Below are positions 36,033 to 48,524 of a DNA stretch of 64,000 nucleotides, piece by piece. The translations under genes were made by a program, and so were the position numbers. Where the stretch lies: contig NC_039362.1 of assembly GCF_003573695.1 (NCBI RefSeq), positions 115,795,120 to 115,859,119 of the forward strand, read 5' to 3'. Positions within the stretch are counted from its first letter, which is position 1. Every line of letters starts with the position of its first letter. Origin of the DNA: Papaver somniferum. Taxonomy: Eukaryota; Streptophyta; Magnoliopsida; Ranunculales; Papaveraceae. The notes beneath the pieces are model-generated. The model was not told where the DNA came from. It saw nothing but the letters and a program-made list of their open reading frames with translations, and searched no databases.

Positions 36033-37797
36033 TGATGATATTTTTCAATGATGTTGTAGTAAGATGATTCGTTCACTCAGATTTGTTGAGAATTTGTTTT
36101 AAGACTTAATAAAGAAAATAAGGAAAAATATATATATACAATTTGTCACAAGATGAAGAGACGCTGAGACGCGGGATTCCACTACTTTTCATATTGTTAT
36201 GGTTCAGTCATTAACTCTAGACAATATAGCTCAAACAAAAGAAGTTGTGACTCTAGTTCTTTGCCAAAAATAGATTTCGTAAAATATTATTTGTAAGTTA
36301 AAAGCATGACGCATCTAAAGTATTTAGAACTAAGCATGCGGCATCTAACAAAATAACAAATAATTAATAGAAATCATAAAGCAATTAAATATATGCAAAA
36401 AGTCAATAAAAGAATTAATTCATTTACCACAATCATGAAAAGTTGCTTCCTCCGTTGTCCCAGTGATAGGGTTTAGCTCATCATGTTGTTGGAAACACGC
36501 TCAAAAATCATTATTATTGCTCAAAGGGTGTTTACAAATGATGAAAAGGGAGAAATAATTCAAAATCGGGTTTGTAACAATTATATTTGTTACAAACCAA
36601 AGAACGATACAGAGGATGTGTCACTTTTACTGTTGCTCTAAGACCCACGACTCTGTGTCGCAAACGCTGTAGAAAATAAGTCTGTCGTCCTTGTGTCGCT
36701 GTCACTGTAGCTATACGACCAACGGCTATGTGTCGTTGTCACTGTTGGAAAACGACTGTTCTGGTAAGTCTGTTCTTCGTGTTCTTCAGCTTTGCAGCAG
36801 CAGAAATGGAGTTTCTGCAGCTTGATTTTTCGACTCTCTGGTGCTCTATTCCTCTCCCAAACTCTCCATCACCTTTCTAAGACATCCCAGCACCTTATTT
36901 ATACTCGACAGTCCCCTTGAATCTTCAAAATATCTTGTCATTAATCTTCACGGGTATTATTTCCTTCTTTTTATTCTTCACGCGTCTGTTGGACAAAGGC
37001 TTACTCCAACACGTTTCTGAACCCTTCTAAATCACATCCAACTTCTTCCAGGCACACGAAAATTCCGTAAATAACTTAACTGACTTGTGGAAGAAAGAAT
37101 AATACGTACCCGTCATATATGAATATGCCCTGTCCTTTAACGAAATAAGAATGGGAAGATATTTTTCCTTCCTACTTACACATCTTCCAGTTCAAACCAA
37201 ACTCCTTCGGCTAAAACGAAATCACATAGAAGATATGCTTCCCTTATTTGCACGTAACTTCCCAAACTAAACCACCAGAAAACCCGAGACCTCCACATAC
37301 CCTGTTTAATCGAGGTATTCATGGAAACTCGATTATTACCCATTTATAATCCACATACCATCCCTGGTTTGTATCCAAAAGTCAATCCGAATAGATTTTC
37401 AAGTAGAAATCCTACAAAATCTCCTCTAATCTTTGCCTGAAGTTTACGCAGAAAACAGCCTCCATTTTGCCGCCAAAACTGGTTTTCACGGTGATGAAGA
37501 TGGTGTCCCCTTAGAAAACCAGGGGGTGTGAATATCCAAAGGTGTAAATAGTAAAGAAGATGCCCCTTATAAATTGAGGTGTCCCTTAATAATTGAGGCG
37601 CCCCTTAACCAATAGTGAGAGTCCGAATAACACATATCCTCCGGGTGCCTAAATCAACTTTTCGAGCCGAAATTTCCACACATGTTTATTTCTCAAAAAA
37701 CATCTACACAAACACAAAAACACCATAATTAGTACAAAATCGAGTGCCAACAATATATAGTATTGAGATCAAATTAGACACAAAAATGTGTCTATCA
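36033..37797 (-). mobile_element. Nested solo LTR with perfect TSD
   Basis: Plus strand starts TGATGATATTTTTC and ends AATGTGTCTATCA, flanked by ATTAG at 36028-36032 and 37798-37802. Minus orientation is shown by homology to the LTR start at 63069: both begin TGATAGACACATTTTTGTGT. Length 1765 bases. Near its 3' half are GCGTGTTTCCAAC and TGAGCTAAACCC, shared with 63795-63825. No internal region. Confidence 0.9.
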
Positions 37798-37802
37798 ATT
37801 AG

Positions 37803-38724
37803 TCCATACGAAGGAGTGTAAAACTGTCTTGTTCATAACTTCTTCATCCGAACTCGAAATGACCTCATTCTTTTTGCGTTGGTTTCGTAATTCATTTTCC
37901 TACAAGATTGAGGTAATTGCAATACTTGATTCTTTGTTGAATATTTATGGTGTTTTGCATTTGTGTTTATGGGATGTTTGATTTCGGTTTTCATAACCTT
38001 AACATTCGATCTCATATGATGTGAACCCTTATGGTTTGTGTGGCTTTTTGATTTAGCGGGATTAAGTTCTAGCACATGTTGGTAGGATTTATCAAAGGAT
38101 CATAAGGTGTTCCGATTGAAACTCATATGTGAAATAGTCACAATATGTTGAATTTTTGTTTAACATAAAAGCATATGTGTTTCGGGTTTTCAACTTTTGA
38201 TATTTGCATTAGTTAAAACCGATTCAACCTTTCTCTGGTAAAGGTTGATATTGTTGTTGTTCTTTTGTTCTTACGAGAGGATGACAACATAATGGGGGAG
38301 AGTTCTAACTTGAACTTGTGTTTAATGATATATCTTTCTGGGGAGAAGAGGATGCGGAATTTGAGGTAACGAATTTGTTAGATAATCGTTTTCCTGTTTA
38401 AGAAAAGCATGAGTTTATTGCATATATTTTGCTTTTGCTTAACAAAATTCGGTACAATTGATGTTTATTCCATTATGTGTATGGATGTATGTGTGTGTGT
38501 GATTCAATTGTTTCCGGTTAAGAAAAACTGGTTTGATATCTTTCTTTATTGTTTGGTATCAATTGTTTTAGACTTAACGAAATTCGGTGCAATTGCTGTG
38601 CTTTAATGTCTATGTTTGTTTCAATTGCTTCTGATTAAGAGAAATAATTGTGCAAGTCAATTTATTTGGTTTGTATGTATTGTTTATGGCTTAACAAAAT
38701 ACGGGATCATTTGTTTAGTCCAAT
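37803..38724 (+). other. Internal region, right of the nested solo LTR
   Basis: No recognisable pol motif. Several repeats of ATTGTTT-GACTTAACGAAATTC type lie at 38440-38710 (period about 120 bases). Confidence 0.5.
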
Positions 38725-39590
38725 TCGATTCCGGATAAGAGAAACTAAGTTAATTCTGATCTTAGTTAGACTTATCAAAAGTAAAGGATTCGGTTATTCA
38801 AGTCTAGTCGAATGCGTTGACAAGAAATATTAATTAACTAACCTAGTATTTGTCTTGTCTAAAGTATAAGATCTAAGTTATTATTTGAATAATTAGTGCC
38901 TGATGAGAAAAATAAAATTAATTCTGATCTTTATTTTGGGCTTATCGAAATAAGCGATTGTATTTGTGCAATCGTCTTAGCAAGGGAACTAAGTTTCTTA
39001 GTCAATTTGTTAAACTATAATGGAAAATTGCTTCGGGCAATTGTTTTCTTGATAACATATTAAAACCAAATTAATTGTAGTTTCGGTTTTGATATTGGTT
39101 ATCTAAAGTGGTATGTGAAACCTTCGTGCTTAACTCTTATAGGTTGTACAATTCTTTTAGATTGTAAGATCCTTTCGGTTTTGGTATTTGGTCAGACCTT
39201 TGTAATTTTGTGACAAAAAGGGGGAGAAATATATGGAGTAAACAAATGATTTGTAATCACTAAGGAAAGGACAATTGTGCTTAAACGTTATATCTAAAGA
39301 AAGATTAAAGCATTGACCAAAAGGGAGAAACATATCGTATGATGATTGTAGTTATTTGGACTACAAAGGGAAATAACAAAGATGCGCGGATTGAAAATCT
39401 ACCTATCTTACCTTTAGGAGAAGCATTAGCTTTGTTATTTAAATGTCAACAACGACATTTATGGATTGAATATATGCAGGGTATTGTGTTGTTGAAACTT
39501 GGAATCAAGCGTATGTATAATGAATTTTTGTAATTTGTTTATGCATATGATTGTAAGAGTTTTGTCACTAAAATCGACAAAGGGGGAGAT
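38725..39590 (+). repeat. 3' internal region, copy 2, ending in PPT
   Basis: Direct repeat of 30234-31099 at an offset of 8491. The PPT ACAAAGGGGGAGAT sits at 39577-39590. Confidence 0.87.
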
Positions 39591-42355
39591 TGTTAGAGCA
39601 TAGCTCATTTTAACCCACCAAGCGTTGGTATGTCAAGTTTACTTGTCATATTTTAGTGAATCAAAACTCAATTAAAGAGTCGCTTGATTATGTACTAGAG
39701 ACAACTTCGTATAGGTTAGGCTAGAAAGATTAGGATAATGAGACATACAAGTATTACTCGAAGACTCGAAGAATGTGAAGAAGTAATAAGCTACATCGAC
39801 GACATCATCCTTCCTCTTGAGGTTAGTAATATTGTGACTTGAACTGTTTCATTCCTAACGTATCTTTCAAGTCGTGGTATATTAAAAACATAACTGTGAA
39901 GCTGTGAATGATTATACTCTAGTAGACATAGTATTAAGGAATTAGAATACGAAGTATAATGCTTATCTTTTGAACTTCGTATATAAGGCATCGACATAAT
40001 CGTATGAATGCTATTGTGATTATGTGTATGGGTATGGGTGAAGATTTCTTCCTAGGAAACAATGTTTACATTCGTTTAAAGGAAGTACATTCATGAACTT
40101 GTTTTATGAATCGAAAGGGAAATCGCTAGGCTTATTGGTATTGTTATTCATTGCATATCTTTGGATTACCAATATGTGTGAGTTAGTAGAACCGATCATA
40201 ACGTGTTATGTATCTTGGTAAAACTAGTCACGATGCCTGACTTATGTGTTAGTATGACTTTTATTAGTGTAACCGATCCTAAGTAATCACCTAAGATGGT
40301 ATGATCGATATTTGTAATTGGTGTAACCGATCCTAGTAATTGGTGTGACCGATCACAAAAGAATGTGTAATCGATCCTTGTAATTGGTGTAACCGGTCCT
40401 GGTAATTGGTGCAACCGATCCTGGTAACTGGTGTGACTGATCACAAGTAATACCATGAGAATATGGTAACCGGTCCTGGTAATTGGCGTAACCGATTTGG
40501 TAACTGATGTAACCGGTCCCAGTAACCATATTAAGGTAGAACCGATCCTTGTGTTTGGTAGAACCGTAAACCCATGATTAGTGTGTTGATTTGATCAATC
40601 ACATAGTTCTTGGAAATCATATAAACCAGTTCTAAACTTGTTTGGAAGTGTGGTATAATCGGTTCCAAGATTGTAAATATGAAAAAGGATTTACAAAGAA
40701 TAAGACGTCGACATACTTTGAACATGTTCAGTAACTCTTATATTTTATTGTTCAAAGATATTCCTCAATAACTCAAGGAGATCCCGGACCGAAATAAGTT
40801 GAGAATCTTTTAATTAAGGTTGTTAATTTTATATGCTTTTAATTACCAGCAATTAAAATGCATATCTCTGGAAAATAAAAATTGGTAATGTGCGTTTACT
40901 AATTGGAGATTTTCTAATAGGATTTCGGTTAATTTTGGACAGAGTATTTCTAGGAATTATGAAAACCGAATTTGGAATCTATTGCATATCTTGAGAATAT
41001 TCGATTTTGGACATTCCTTGGTGTCCAAAATTCCTTGGTCTATAATACCCAAGTTTGCATTTCGAGCAAACTATCCTAAGAGCCAGCAAAACTACCTTGT
41101 TGTGTTGTTACTGGTGGAGCCGTCTATTCGGATAGGAAAGTACCCTAATTAGGCGAAATCTCTTACGACCGCTCGTTTAAAGACTTCTGTGGGATCAAGA
41201 ATCTCTACGAGTACCGTTGGTGGGAAACTAGATAATTGCAGTATTCTTAGTTTCCGATTTGATTTGATTGACTAACGGTTGTTGAACTTTGATTGCACCT
41301 AGTTTTTTTATTCATGAGAATCTTCTCTTGTGATATAAGATTCACTCAAACTAGATCGAAGTGTCGACATGATCTTTAGATTGTTCGTAGATATAAAGAT
41401 ATCTTGTGATAATCCATCGTTAACAGACTCCGTTTTGTACGTGATTGATCACAAGAGATTCAAGTTGTAGTGTACAGGTGTTTATTGAAGATTTAAGAAG
41501 ATCTGAAGACGAAGAAGATTTCTTATTTGGGTTCATAATCTTTGGTGTGCACAAAACTTGTCGGCTGGGATCCAACTATAATCGGTTTATCTTTGATAGA
41601 TGTGATTGATTAGTTGCGTAGATCGGCATCATTAAATAGTGTCTTGGTAGATCTTATTTTTGATTGCGAAATCTAAATTCTGCTACTTTGGTAGTTGTTG
41701 GATAGATAGACCTAAACCCACCAAATGAGTTTATTGGATTAAACATAAGATCCTTTGTCTAACTCATATCACTGAGACTGAATAGAGTTGTTACCGAACA
41801 GATTTGTTGTTCCTTTACTGTTTGGAATACGAACCAAAGGAATTGTTCCAGTACGTGCACTTATTGAATGTCGGAAGCGCAGGGATACTGAAGAAACTAG
41901 GTGAATTATAGGTTTAGTTGCTTGGTCTCAACTATAAAAAGTTGGTGTGATTTTGTATAACGTCTTAATTATGAGAGTATTCAATTCTGGACTAGGTCCT
42001 GGGGTTTTTCTGCATTTGCGGTTTCCTCGCTAACAAAATCATGTTGTGACATTTACTTTTGCTTTCCGCAATTATAATTGTTGTTATTATAATTTAAATT
42101 AAATTACACAAAAGTTAACTCTGTATTACTTGATAGTGATCTTATAGAATTTGGTTAAGTCCGAACCTATTATCAAGTAATCACACTTTGTTCGTTGTAT
42201 TGTCTCGATCTCGTATCCATAGACGATCACACAAAGTGTGAATACCGGTTCGTTGTATTGTATCGACTCAGTCCATAGACAATCACTTTCGGTAAGAGGA
42301 CTCATAGGTGGAAAATTTTAAGATTGTGGTATATTTGGGTACTCTCGTCTTTTCA
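39591..42355 (+). mobile_element. Copia-type LTR, copy 2 (2.77 kb)
   Basis: TGTTAGAGCA start, CTCGTCTTTTCA end, then PBS-like ATTAGTATCAGAGC. It aligns end to end with 31100-33863. Differences are few in the first 1.5 kb and denser in the last kilobase. Confidence 0.88.
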
Positions 42356-42357
42356 AT

Positions 42358-42369
42358 TAGTATCAGAGC
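42358..42369 (+). other. Primer-binding site, copy 2
   Basis: TAGTATCAGAGC, one base from the initiator-tRNA complement; the variant base differs from that in copy 1. Confidence 0.75.
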
Positions 42370-42437
42370 AGGCAAACACGAAAAGATCTAACAATCTGTG
42401 TTTGGTGCGATCCAACCTATAAGACTGGAATCTAAAA

Positions 42438-43187
42438 ATGGTTTTTATAGAACCTGATAATAATTCAGTTAATGTAAAGCAAGACATTAAGAGTTTTGAA
42501 TTAACACTTGATGATGACATCTACGATTCATTATCTGAAGACCATCACGGAATCATCTCAAGAGAATATACTAGACAAGTTAATCTTGTTAATGATGTAG
42601 AAACTGATGACGACTGGAAAATTTATCTAGAAGAAAGGTTGGATGAAATTTCCGATGATGACGACTCAGATTTGAACGCAATGTAGAAAAGGATGTCTCA
42701 GAATACTCTAAGCTACTGAATCCTTAGAAAAATAAAAAACTAAGAACTTCAAATTTTCTTGGTTTTATGACTCCTCTTTGTCGTGAGAACAAGAAACTGA
42801 AGAAGGTTTTTCAAGGATATTATATTGGTTATTGCACCAGTGATTCTCTTTTTAAAGATCGTACATACGAGCTAAATTCTAAGAAATTAGAATGTGAAAA
42901 TCTTCGAAGAGATCTCTTTTTGTCGGAAAAGAAACTTGCTGAATCTGAAGCAAGGGTTAATTCTCAACAAAAGAGTTTTGAAGAGAAAGAAGGTGAATAT
43001 CTCTCACGAGAAAAACGCCTTGAGGCTGATCTAACTGGTGCTCTTGATAAAATCAAGACGTTGGAAGAAGAAAATTTGTACTTGAAAAAGTCGAATGATA
43101 GCACAAACAATTTATCCTCATTTTTAGAAGCAGGAAGATATCAGGGTGATACACGTGGATTAGGGTATAAGGAATCAAGTGCTTTCC
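42438..43187 (+). pseudogene. Gag-like ORF, copy 2 (3' truncated)
   Basis: Starts MVFIEPDNNSVNVKQD. The reading breaks near 42672 (a base missing relative to copy 1), resumes MTPLCRENKKLKKVFQGYY with a continuous coiled-coil region including EKEGEYLSREKRLEADLTGA, and stops being homologous after GYKESSA near 43184, where minus-strand LTR sequence begins. The zinc knuckle part is lost. Confidence 0.75.
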
Positions 43188-44944
43188 AACGATAGAGGAG
43201 TAAGATCAGGATACACGAACTATCAAAAATAAAATAGTCGGACCTGACTTCACGAATCCCAAGCGAAGTTTTTAAGTCGTAAACCTATTTATGTTTCACA
43301 GGAAAATCTGGAAACCTAGGTTAAGAGAGAATCGACTCTAGTTTGCAACTAGGACACATGAAAGTGTCGGGATTTGTTTTCCCAGCGCAAGAGCTTCTCT
43401 TTATATAGACTTTAAAGATCATAGATTTCTTATGATTTAATCTGAGTTAGCTTTGTAAACAAGCAAACAACATTCACCGTTAGATGAAATTCTGACTTGA
43501 GATCAAGCTAAGACAGCTTGAAAATAAAAAATCATGTCCACCGTTAGATGGTTTAGCTTGACTTTCACACAAATGAAATATACAATCTTAAATAAGGATG
43601 AACCTTACCTAAACGTGTACAATGAGTAGGGTCAATAACGGTTAACCAAAGTTATCCATATCAACGTAATAAGCTTTTTGTCATTTACGTAAAACACTTT
43701 AGATTCAATTTGATAATAAATCAAATTTTAATTGGCGATCAAATATATATCTAATATGTGTTTTAGAGAGTTATTCAAATGCTCGATATCCCATAGAAAT
43801 ATTTTCGAATGCATTTGAATATATTCGAATGGGTAAGTACGCATATTGAGTATGTGTACTACATCCACTTCGTGAGTTTTAATGCTAAGGTATGCATACT
43901 AGGTATGTATATCCTCATGGCAGTTACAGTTCAGGGACTCTTGTATGTACACTGAGTAAGCATACTCCCCTGAGTTCACGGGCACATACGTTTTGGTATG
44001 CATACTGAGTATGTGTACCAAGTGTCTTTAGCCGAACATAAACTGAATAGTACGTGTACTGATTACGCATACTAAAGTTTCAGACCTTCCCTTGTCTCGT
44101 TGGTACGTGTACTGAGTACGCATACTATAGCTCCAAACCCATCACAGTTACGCCAGTACGTGTACTAGGTACGCATGCTGAAGTTCCGGACCAAACTAGT
44201 TTCGCTAGTACGTGTACTAGGTACACATACTGTCCTGTATCAAGAAGTCAGTATTTCTGTAAAACTCTTTATAATCGATTTGAAACATCCTCGGAAGACT
44301 ATAATGATAATTTCACACATACCACTTGTTCTAAGTAATTCTCAAATGATTACTTAATCAATACGAAACATCCCAAGTTAACATTAGATGATTATCTCAC
44401 ACAGATCATGTAAAATGTTCAAGGTTATTTTCACATGATTGAAATGAATCAATTCAAAACATTCCTAAGTAATGATAATCTCACACGCATCATTGCTCAA
44501 GGATATTTTGAATTGATCATCTTGAACAATAAATTGTTCGAATGACATATAGCTTAACTCATATTTTGAGAAGTATATTTAGAATAAACAAGATCGAAAT
44601 TTTCATTGTGCAATAATTTAAAGTCTACTTAGTCATACGACTTAGTCTCATTTTACTAGATAGAATAGAATATATCTAGGTGAATAGATGGTCCAGTCAT
44701 CACATAAATTTTGCCGACGAAGTTCTCCAGAGTTCTTCAGTTGATCTCCATCCAAAGTCTTCAATTGATCTTCTTCTTCAGATGGTAAACGTGGTGAAGT
44801 CCGATGTTCAACTACACACTTCTATCATAAACCGAGCCATGACTACATAGTAGACTAGAAATCAAGATATAGTTTTGTCAACTAAATTTGACAACAAGCT
44901 TAAGATAGCAACACTTGCGAGTTCGACCGAGCAATGCTCTAAAA
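43184..44944 (-). mobile_element. Truncated LTR, minus orientation, same family as 50976-53516
   Basis: It lacks the LTR 3' end (left side) and starts at AAGATCAGGATAC. The right end reads GCAATGCTCTAAAA, a mutated form of the expected GCTCTAACA terminus. It contains the GTACGTGTACTAGGTACGCA minisatellite (43830-44235). Confidence 0.8.
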
Positions 44945-47087
44945 CTAACCCATAGATCATTCAAAGTAAAGCCAGATTCACTAATTCCACGAACTAAAAG
45001 GTGGGTACTAAGAGCAAGTCCCGTGGACTCTGTAAAAGATGGCCACTTGGTAGTCAATGTGGATGGGCAAAGTCATTTTTATAAGGTGGAAGAATATTGT
45101 TGAGTCGGTCGTAGGAAGTTGAGACGACTTAAATTCCAATAATAACGACTATTTTCCAACAGGATAAAAATGACTAGTTTTTCCATCCCTATAAACATAA
45201 ATAACACACTCCTAGAAACGCTTAACTCACACCAAATTCAATCTTCTCTACAGTTGTTCTCCACTAAAAAACATCCAAACTATATTTAACTTCACTAAAT
45301 TTGTCAACAAAAATGTCTTAATATCAAGATATTAAACAGAAAATAAATAGAAAACCAACTAGTAATAAATCCAGTCGACCTAAATCGATGACATAATCAA
45401 GTTCAGAAGAAGAGAACAATGTCAATCTACTTTTCCGTCTAAAACTAGCCAAAGCTTGAGGTCACTTGTCTACAAAAATGGATCGATATAATAATGCTCA
45501 AAAACCAAATGGTAGTTGGTTCGAAGTTAAAAAAAATTATCGAAAACTACCACATGGTGATAATGTTATGATAATTTCTTTGGTTTACGTTGCATCATAC
45601 TGAAGCAAAGAAACATCAGAAAAAATTGTTATTTGTAGTGGTGGTATACTACATATATGTTTCATTTTGAAGACTTCGATAAGTATATCAAATATTTTGA
45701 CTTATAATTTACATGCAATCAATACGAAGATGTAAATAATGTAAATGTTTTTAGAACAATAACACTATTAGATTTGTATATATCCTACTTGGGGTGCTGA
45801 GTCTGATTTACCAGAATCGAAGTGGGAGCTAGAGTTTTTTAATCTCATTGGAGATGGTCAGATAGTTACAACTGTCTCACAAGGTTTCGACCGTCCTAAT
45901 TCTTACACAGAAAAACCGGATGAATCATGAACAGTTAATAAAAAAATTGAATCAAATAAAATTAAGAGATTTAAAACCTAGGCGTCTCTACCAACAAAAG
46001 ATAGGCATAATCAGAGAGAGCATGAGCTTTAGTCATACTTTTTCAATCCATAACTGGAACTCCACCATCCTAGGATATAATGGAAAACTCACATTCCAAC
46101 ATTATGCAAAGAGAAGTCTGTCGTCTAGTGCATGAATTATCTCTATATCGTCAAGATATTCGACAAAATCCTCAGGATACGAACATTATAGAAGATCATT
46201 TGATCCCGAAGTCTCTCAAGCTCAAGGTTTAAATTAATGACCTGGAAACCAAGATGAAGGATCTTAAGATGCATGATCATATCAAGGGTTTGGGAATACG
46301 ATACAAGGGGACACGTACATCATGAATTAAAACGGACCAAGTAGTTATAATTATTCCTACATTAACTAATGGAGTTTAATTTAATATTTGTAATTGACAT
46401 TGTGATTATCTATATTTAATTATTTATGTAAACCGTTATATTTAATTAAAACTAGTATATTTAGAAATGAAAGTAATTGACAACAATATTTAATTTTACA
46501 TTTAATTAAAATTTATAACAACGTCTTGGTCGAGTAGTATCTGTACTTTTTTACGTTCCATACAGGTCACCAAGAACTCCTTACACATTGCCTAATGAGT
46601 TCGCATAAAATAATATTATTCAGTTCCATGTTTGTCATTTTTTTTCAAGCTCTAATACAATTTCAACATTGTTTTCACCTCTAAGTTGATATCGGTTGAC
46701 AACCTGAACTAAAACTATAAAATCTACTATTTACTTTTTTATAGTTCCAAATCGACAGAACAATCCAACAAAATTACGATTAATGGGGTTATCCATATCA
46801 GTGCAGAAGGCTTCATAAAATCCGTCTCCAATAACTCACATGTTCTAAACTATTTTGCCGTTGTTTCGCGCTCATAGCCAGATAACGTACTACAAAGTTT
46901 TTATAAAGTGATAGTTTCTCATCTACGATAAACTTCGCAAAATTAATATATGGTTGAGCCACTGCTTAGAAAGCATGGGTTTATGGATGATAAGATTATA
47001 ATTGTTGGATGAACTAGTCATTGTCGGCTTAGGATGTGATGAGCCGAGTATGGGTCCAGGGATTGACTCAACTTAAGAAGGAACCAA
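44945..47087. other. Decayed sequence with unrecognised ORF pieces
   Basis: A frame from ATG 45478 reads MDRYNNAQKPNGSWFEVKKN, then YRKLPHGDNVMIISLVYVAS and stops. Near 45785 another reads PTWGAESDLPESKWELEFFN. They resemble pieces of one transposon-like protein, but I cannot name it. The start AGAGCAAGTCCCGTGGACTC (45009) looks like an element end; no inverted partner was found. Confidence 0.35.
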
Positions 47088-47095
47088 ATGCTTTA

Positions 47096-48372
47096 CAATC
47101 CTGTTAAAGGGGCGGCATGTTCCATTGGAGGGGCGGCAAGGGTGATAGCAATGTCCCTCTTATTGGTTAGGGGATGTCCTATAGGGGGTGTAAATTGACC
47201 AGATTACCCTACTCCTATTTTTAACCTAATGGAATCACAAAAATCAAAACAGTTTTTTTGATTTTTTTCATCTTCTCTTTTCTTCTCTTCCTCCATTAAA
47301 ATTGAAATTTTCATCGTCCTCGATTAATCAGAGATTTGAAAAATTGATAATCGTTGATTGAAAACTATATTTCCAAAAGACCCAGTTAGAGTTTTGTTTA
47401 TTGTGTTTGATTTAAGTTAGTTTTGTATCAAAAATTAGGGTTTTGGATCAAAATTGAAATTGAAATTTCTGTGTTGCATGTGAGTTACGGTTGGTAATAA
47501 CTCCAATTGGAACCGTAACTATAGATTTGGTTGATGTTACGGTTCATTTAACTCAAATACCAACCGTAAGTTCTTGATTTTGAGATAAAATATTCAGTTA
47601 CGAATTTTTTTTCCAACCGTAAGTTACTTACGGTTGGTCTCGTTACTTAAGTTACGAACCGTAAGTTGTCCTGGATGTTTCATTTTTTTTTTACGTACGG
47701 TTTGTAATTGCATCATTGTTACCAACCGTATTTGAGTTACGACTTGTAACTCAAATAACCTTACAAACCGTATGTTAATTACGGTTGATCTCGATTCATT
47801 AGTTACCAAACAGTTGCTATATGTTGTCATTCTACCAACCGTAACTGGTATTACGATTGGGTTTTCCCCAAATTGAACCAGTTACGGTTGGTATTCGATA
47901 CTTTTGGAACCGTAACTAAGAGTTACGGTTGGTAACGAGCTAAATTCCAACCGTAAGTTTTTCTGAAATTTTAAAAATTTCGATTTTTTTACGTACTTTA
48001 GAAAATTTTGAGCGACAAAAAGCTAATGGGAACTAATATAGAGATTCACCCATCTCAAATTTGTCACTGGAATCACTCATTTTGGTTGAGTGAATCAAAA
48101 TTTAGGGTTTCACAAAAACGTCTTTTTCCTTCTCCTCACAACTTTTTTTTTCAACTCTAAAAATCTGATTTTTTGAGTTATTATAAGTGAAAATTAATTA
48201 TCTACACTAATCCTGATTATCAACACTAATCTTGATTATTAATAATAAGGATTAATTGGTCATTTGCATATATTTTTGATAAGGGGTGGCATGAATTACC
48301 CTATAATGATCCTTTTTGTCTTATTAGGTTGCCGGCCCTCTAATGGATCATGCCGCCACTTTAACATGATTG
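47096..48372. mobile_element. Non-autonomous hAT element (MITE-like) beside MENG
   Basis: The 1277-base element starts CAATCCTGTTAAAGGGGCGG and its right end in reverse complement starts CAATCATGTTAAAGTGGCGG. The inverted match extends about 40 bases. ATGCTTTA flanks it on both sides (47088-47095 and 48373-48380), a perfect 8-bp duplication, so hAT is the best class. No transposase. The middle (47480-47960) is filled with TTACGGTTGGT and its reverse complement. Confidence 0.88.
47480..47960. repeat. Array of TTACGGTTGGT motifs in both orientations
   Basis: More than a dozen copies of TTACGGTTGGT or ACCAACCGTAA, often as adjacent inverted pairs (for example CCAACCGTAAGTTACTTACG at 47615). The transcript could fold into long hairpins. 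AACCGTAA also resembles MYB-type sites; that is inference. Confidence 0.8.
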
Positions 48373-48380
48373 ATGCTTTA

Positions 48381-48524
48381 GTTTGACCATTTGCCCAGTC
48401 ACAGTGGGTGTGAATGAGCAAATTTGCTCGTCTGAACTGGGTGCCAGTGCCAAGGGTATAATTGGCAAAAAAGAGGAAATAAGAGCTGATTTTGGAATTT
48501 GGATAGAGCTCAAAAATACAATCA
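48381..48524 (+). promoter_or_regulatory. MENG 5' leader and core promoter region
   Basis: Only 144 bases separate the right target duplication of the hAT element from the MENG start codon. No clear TATA box is seen. The transcription start is probably in this segment or in the transposon. Confidence 0.4.
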
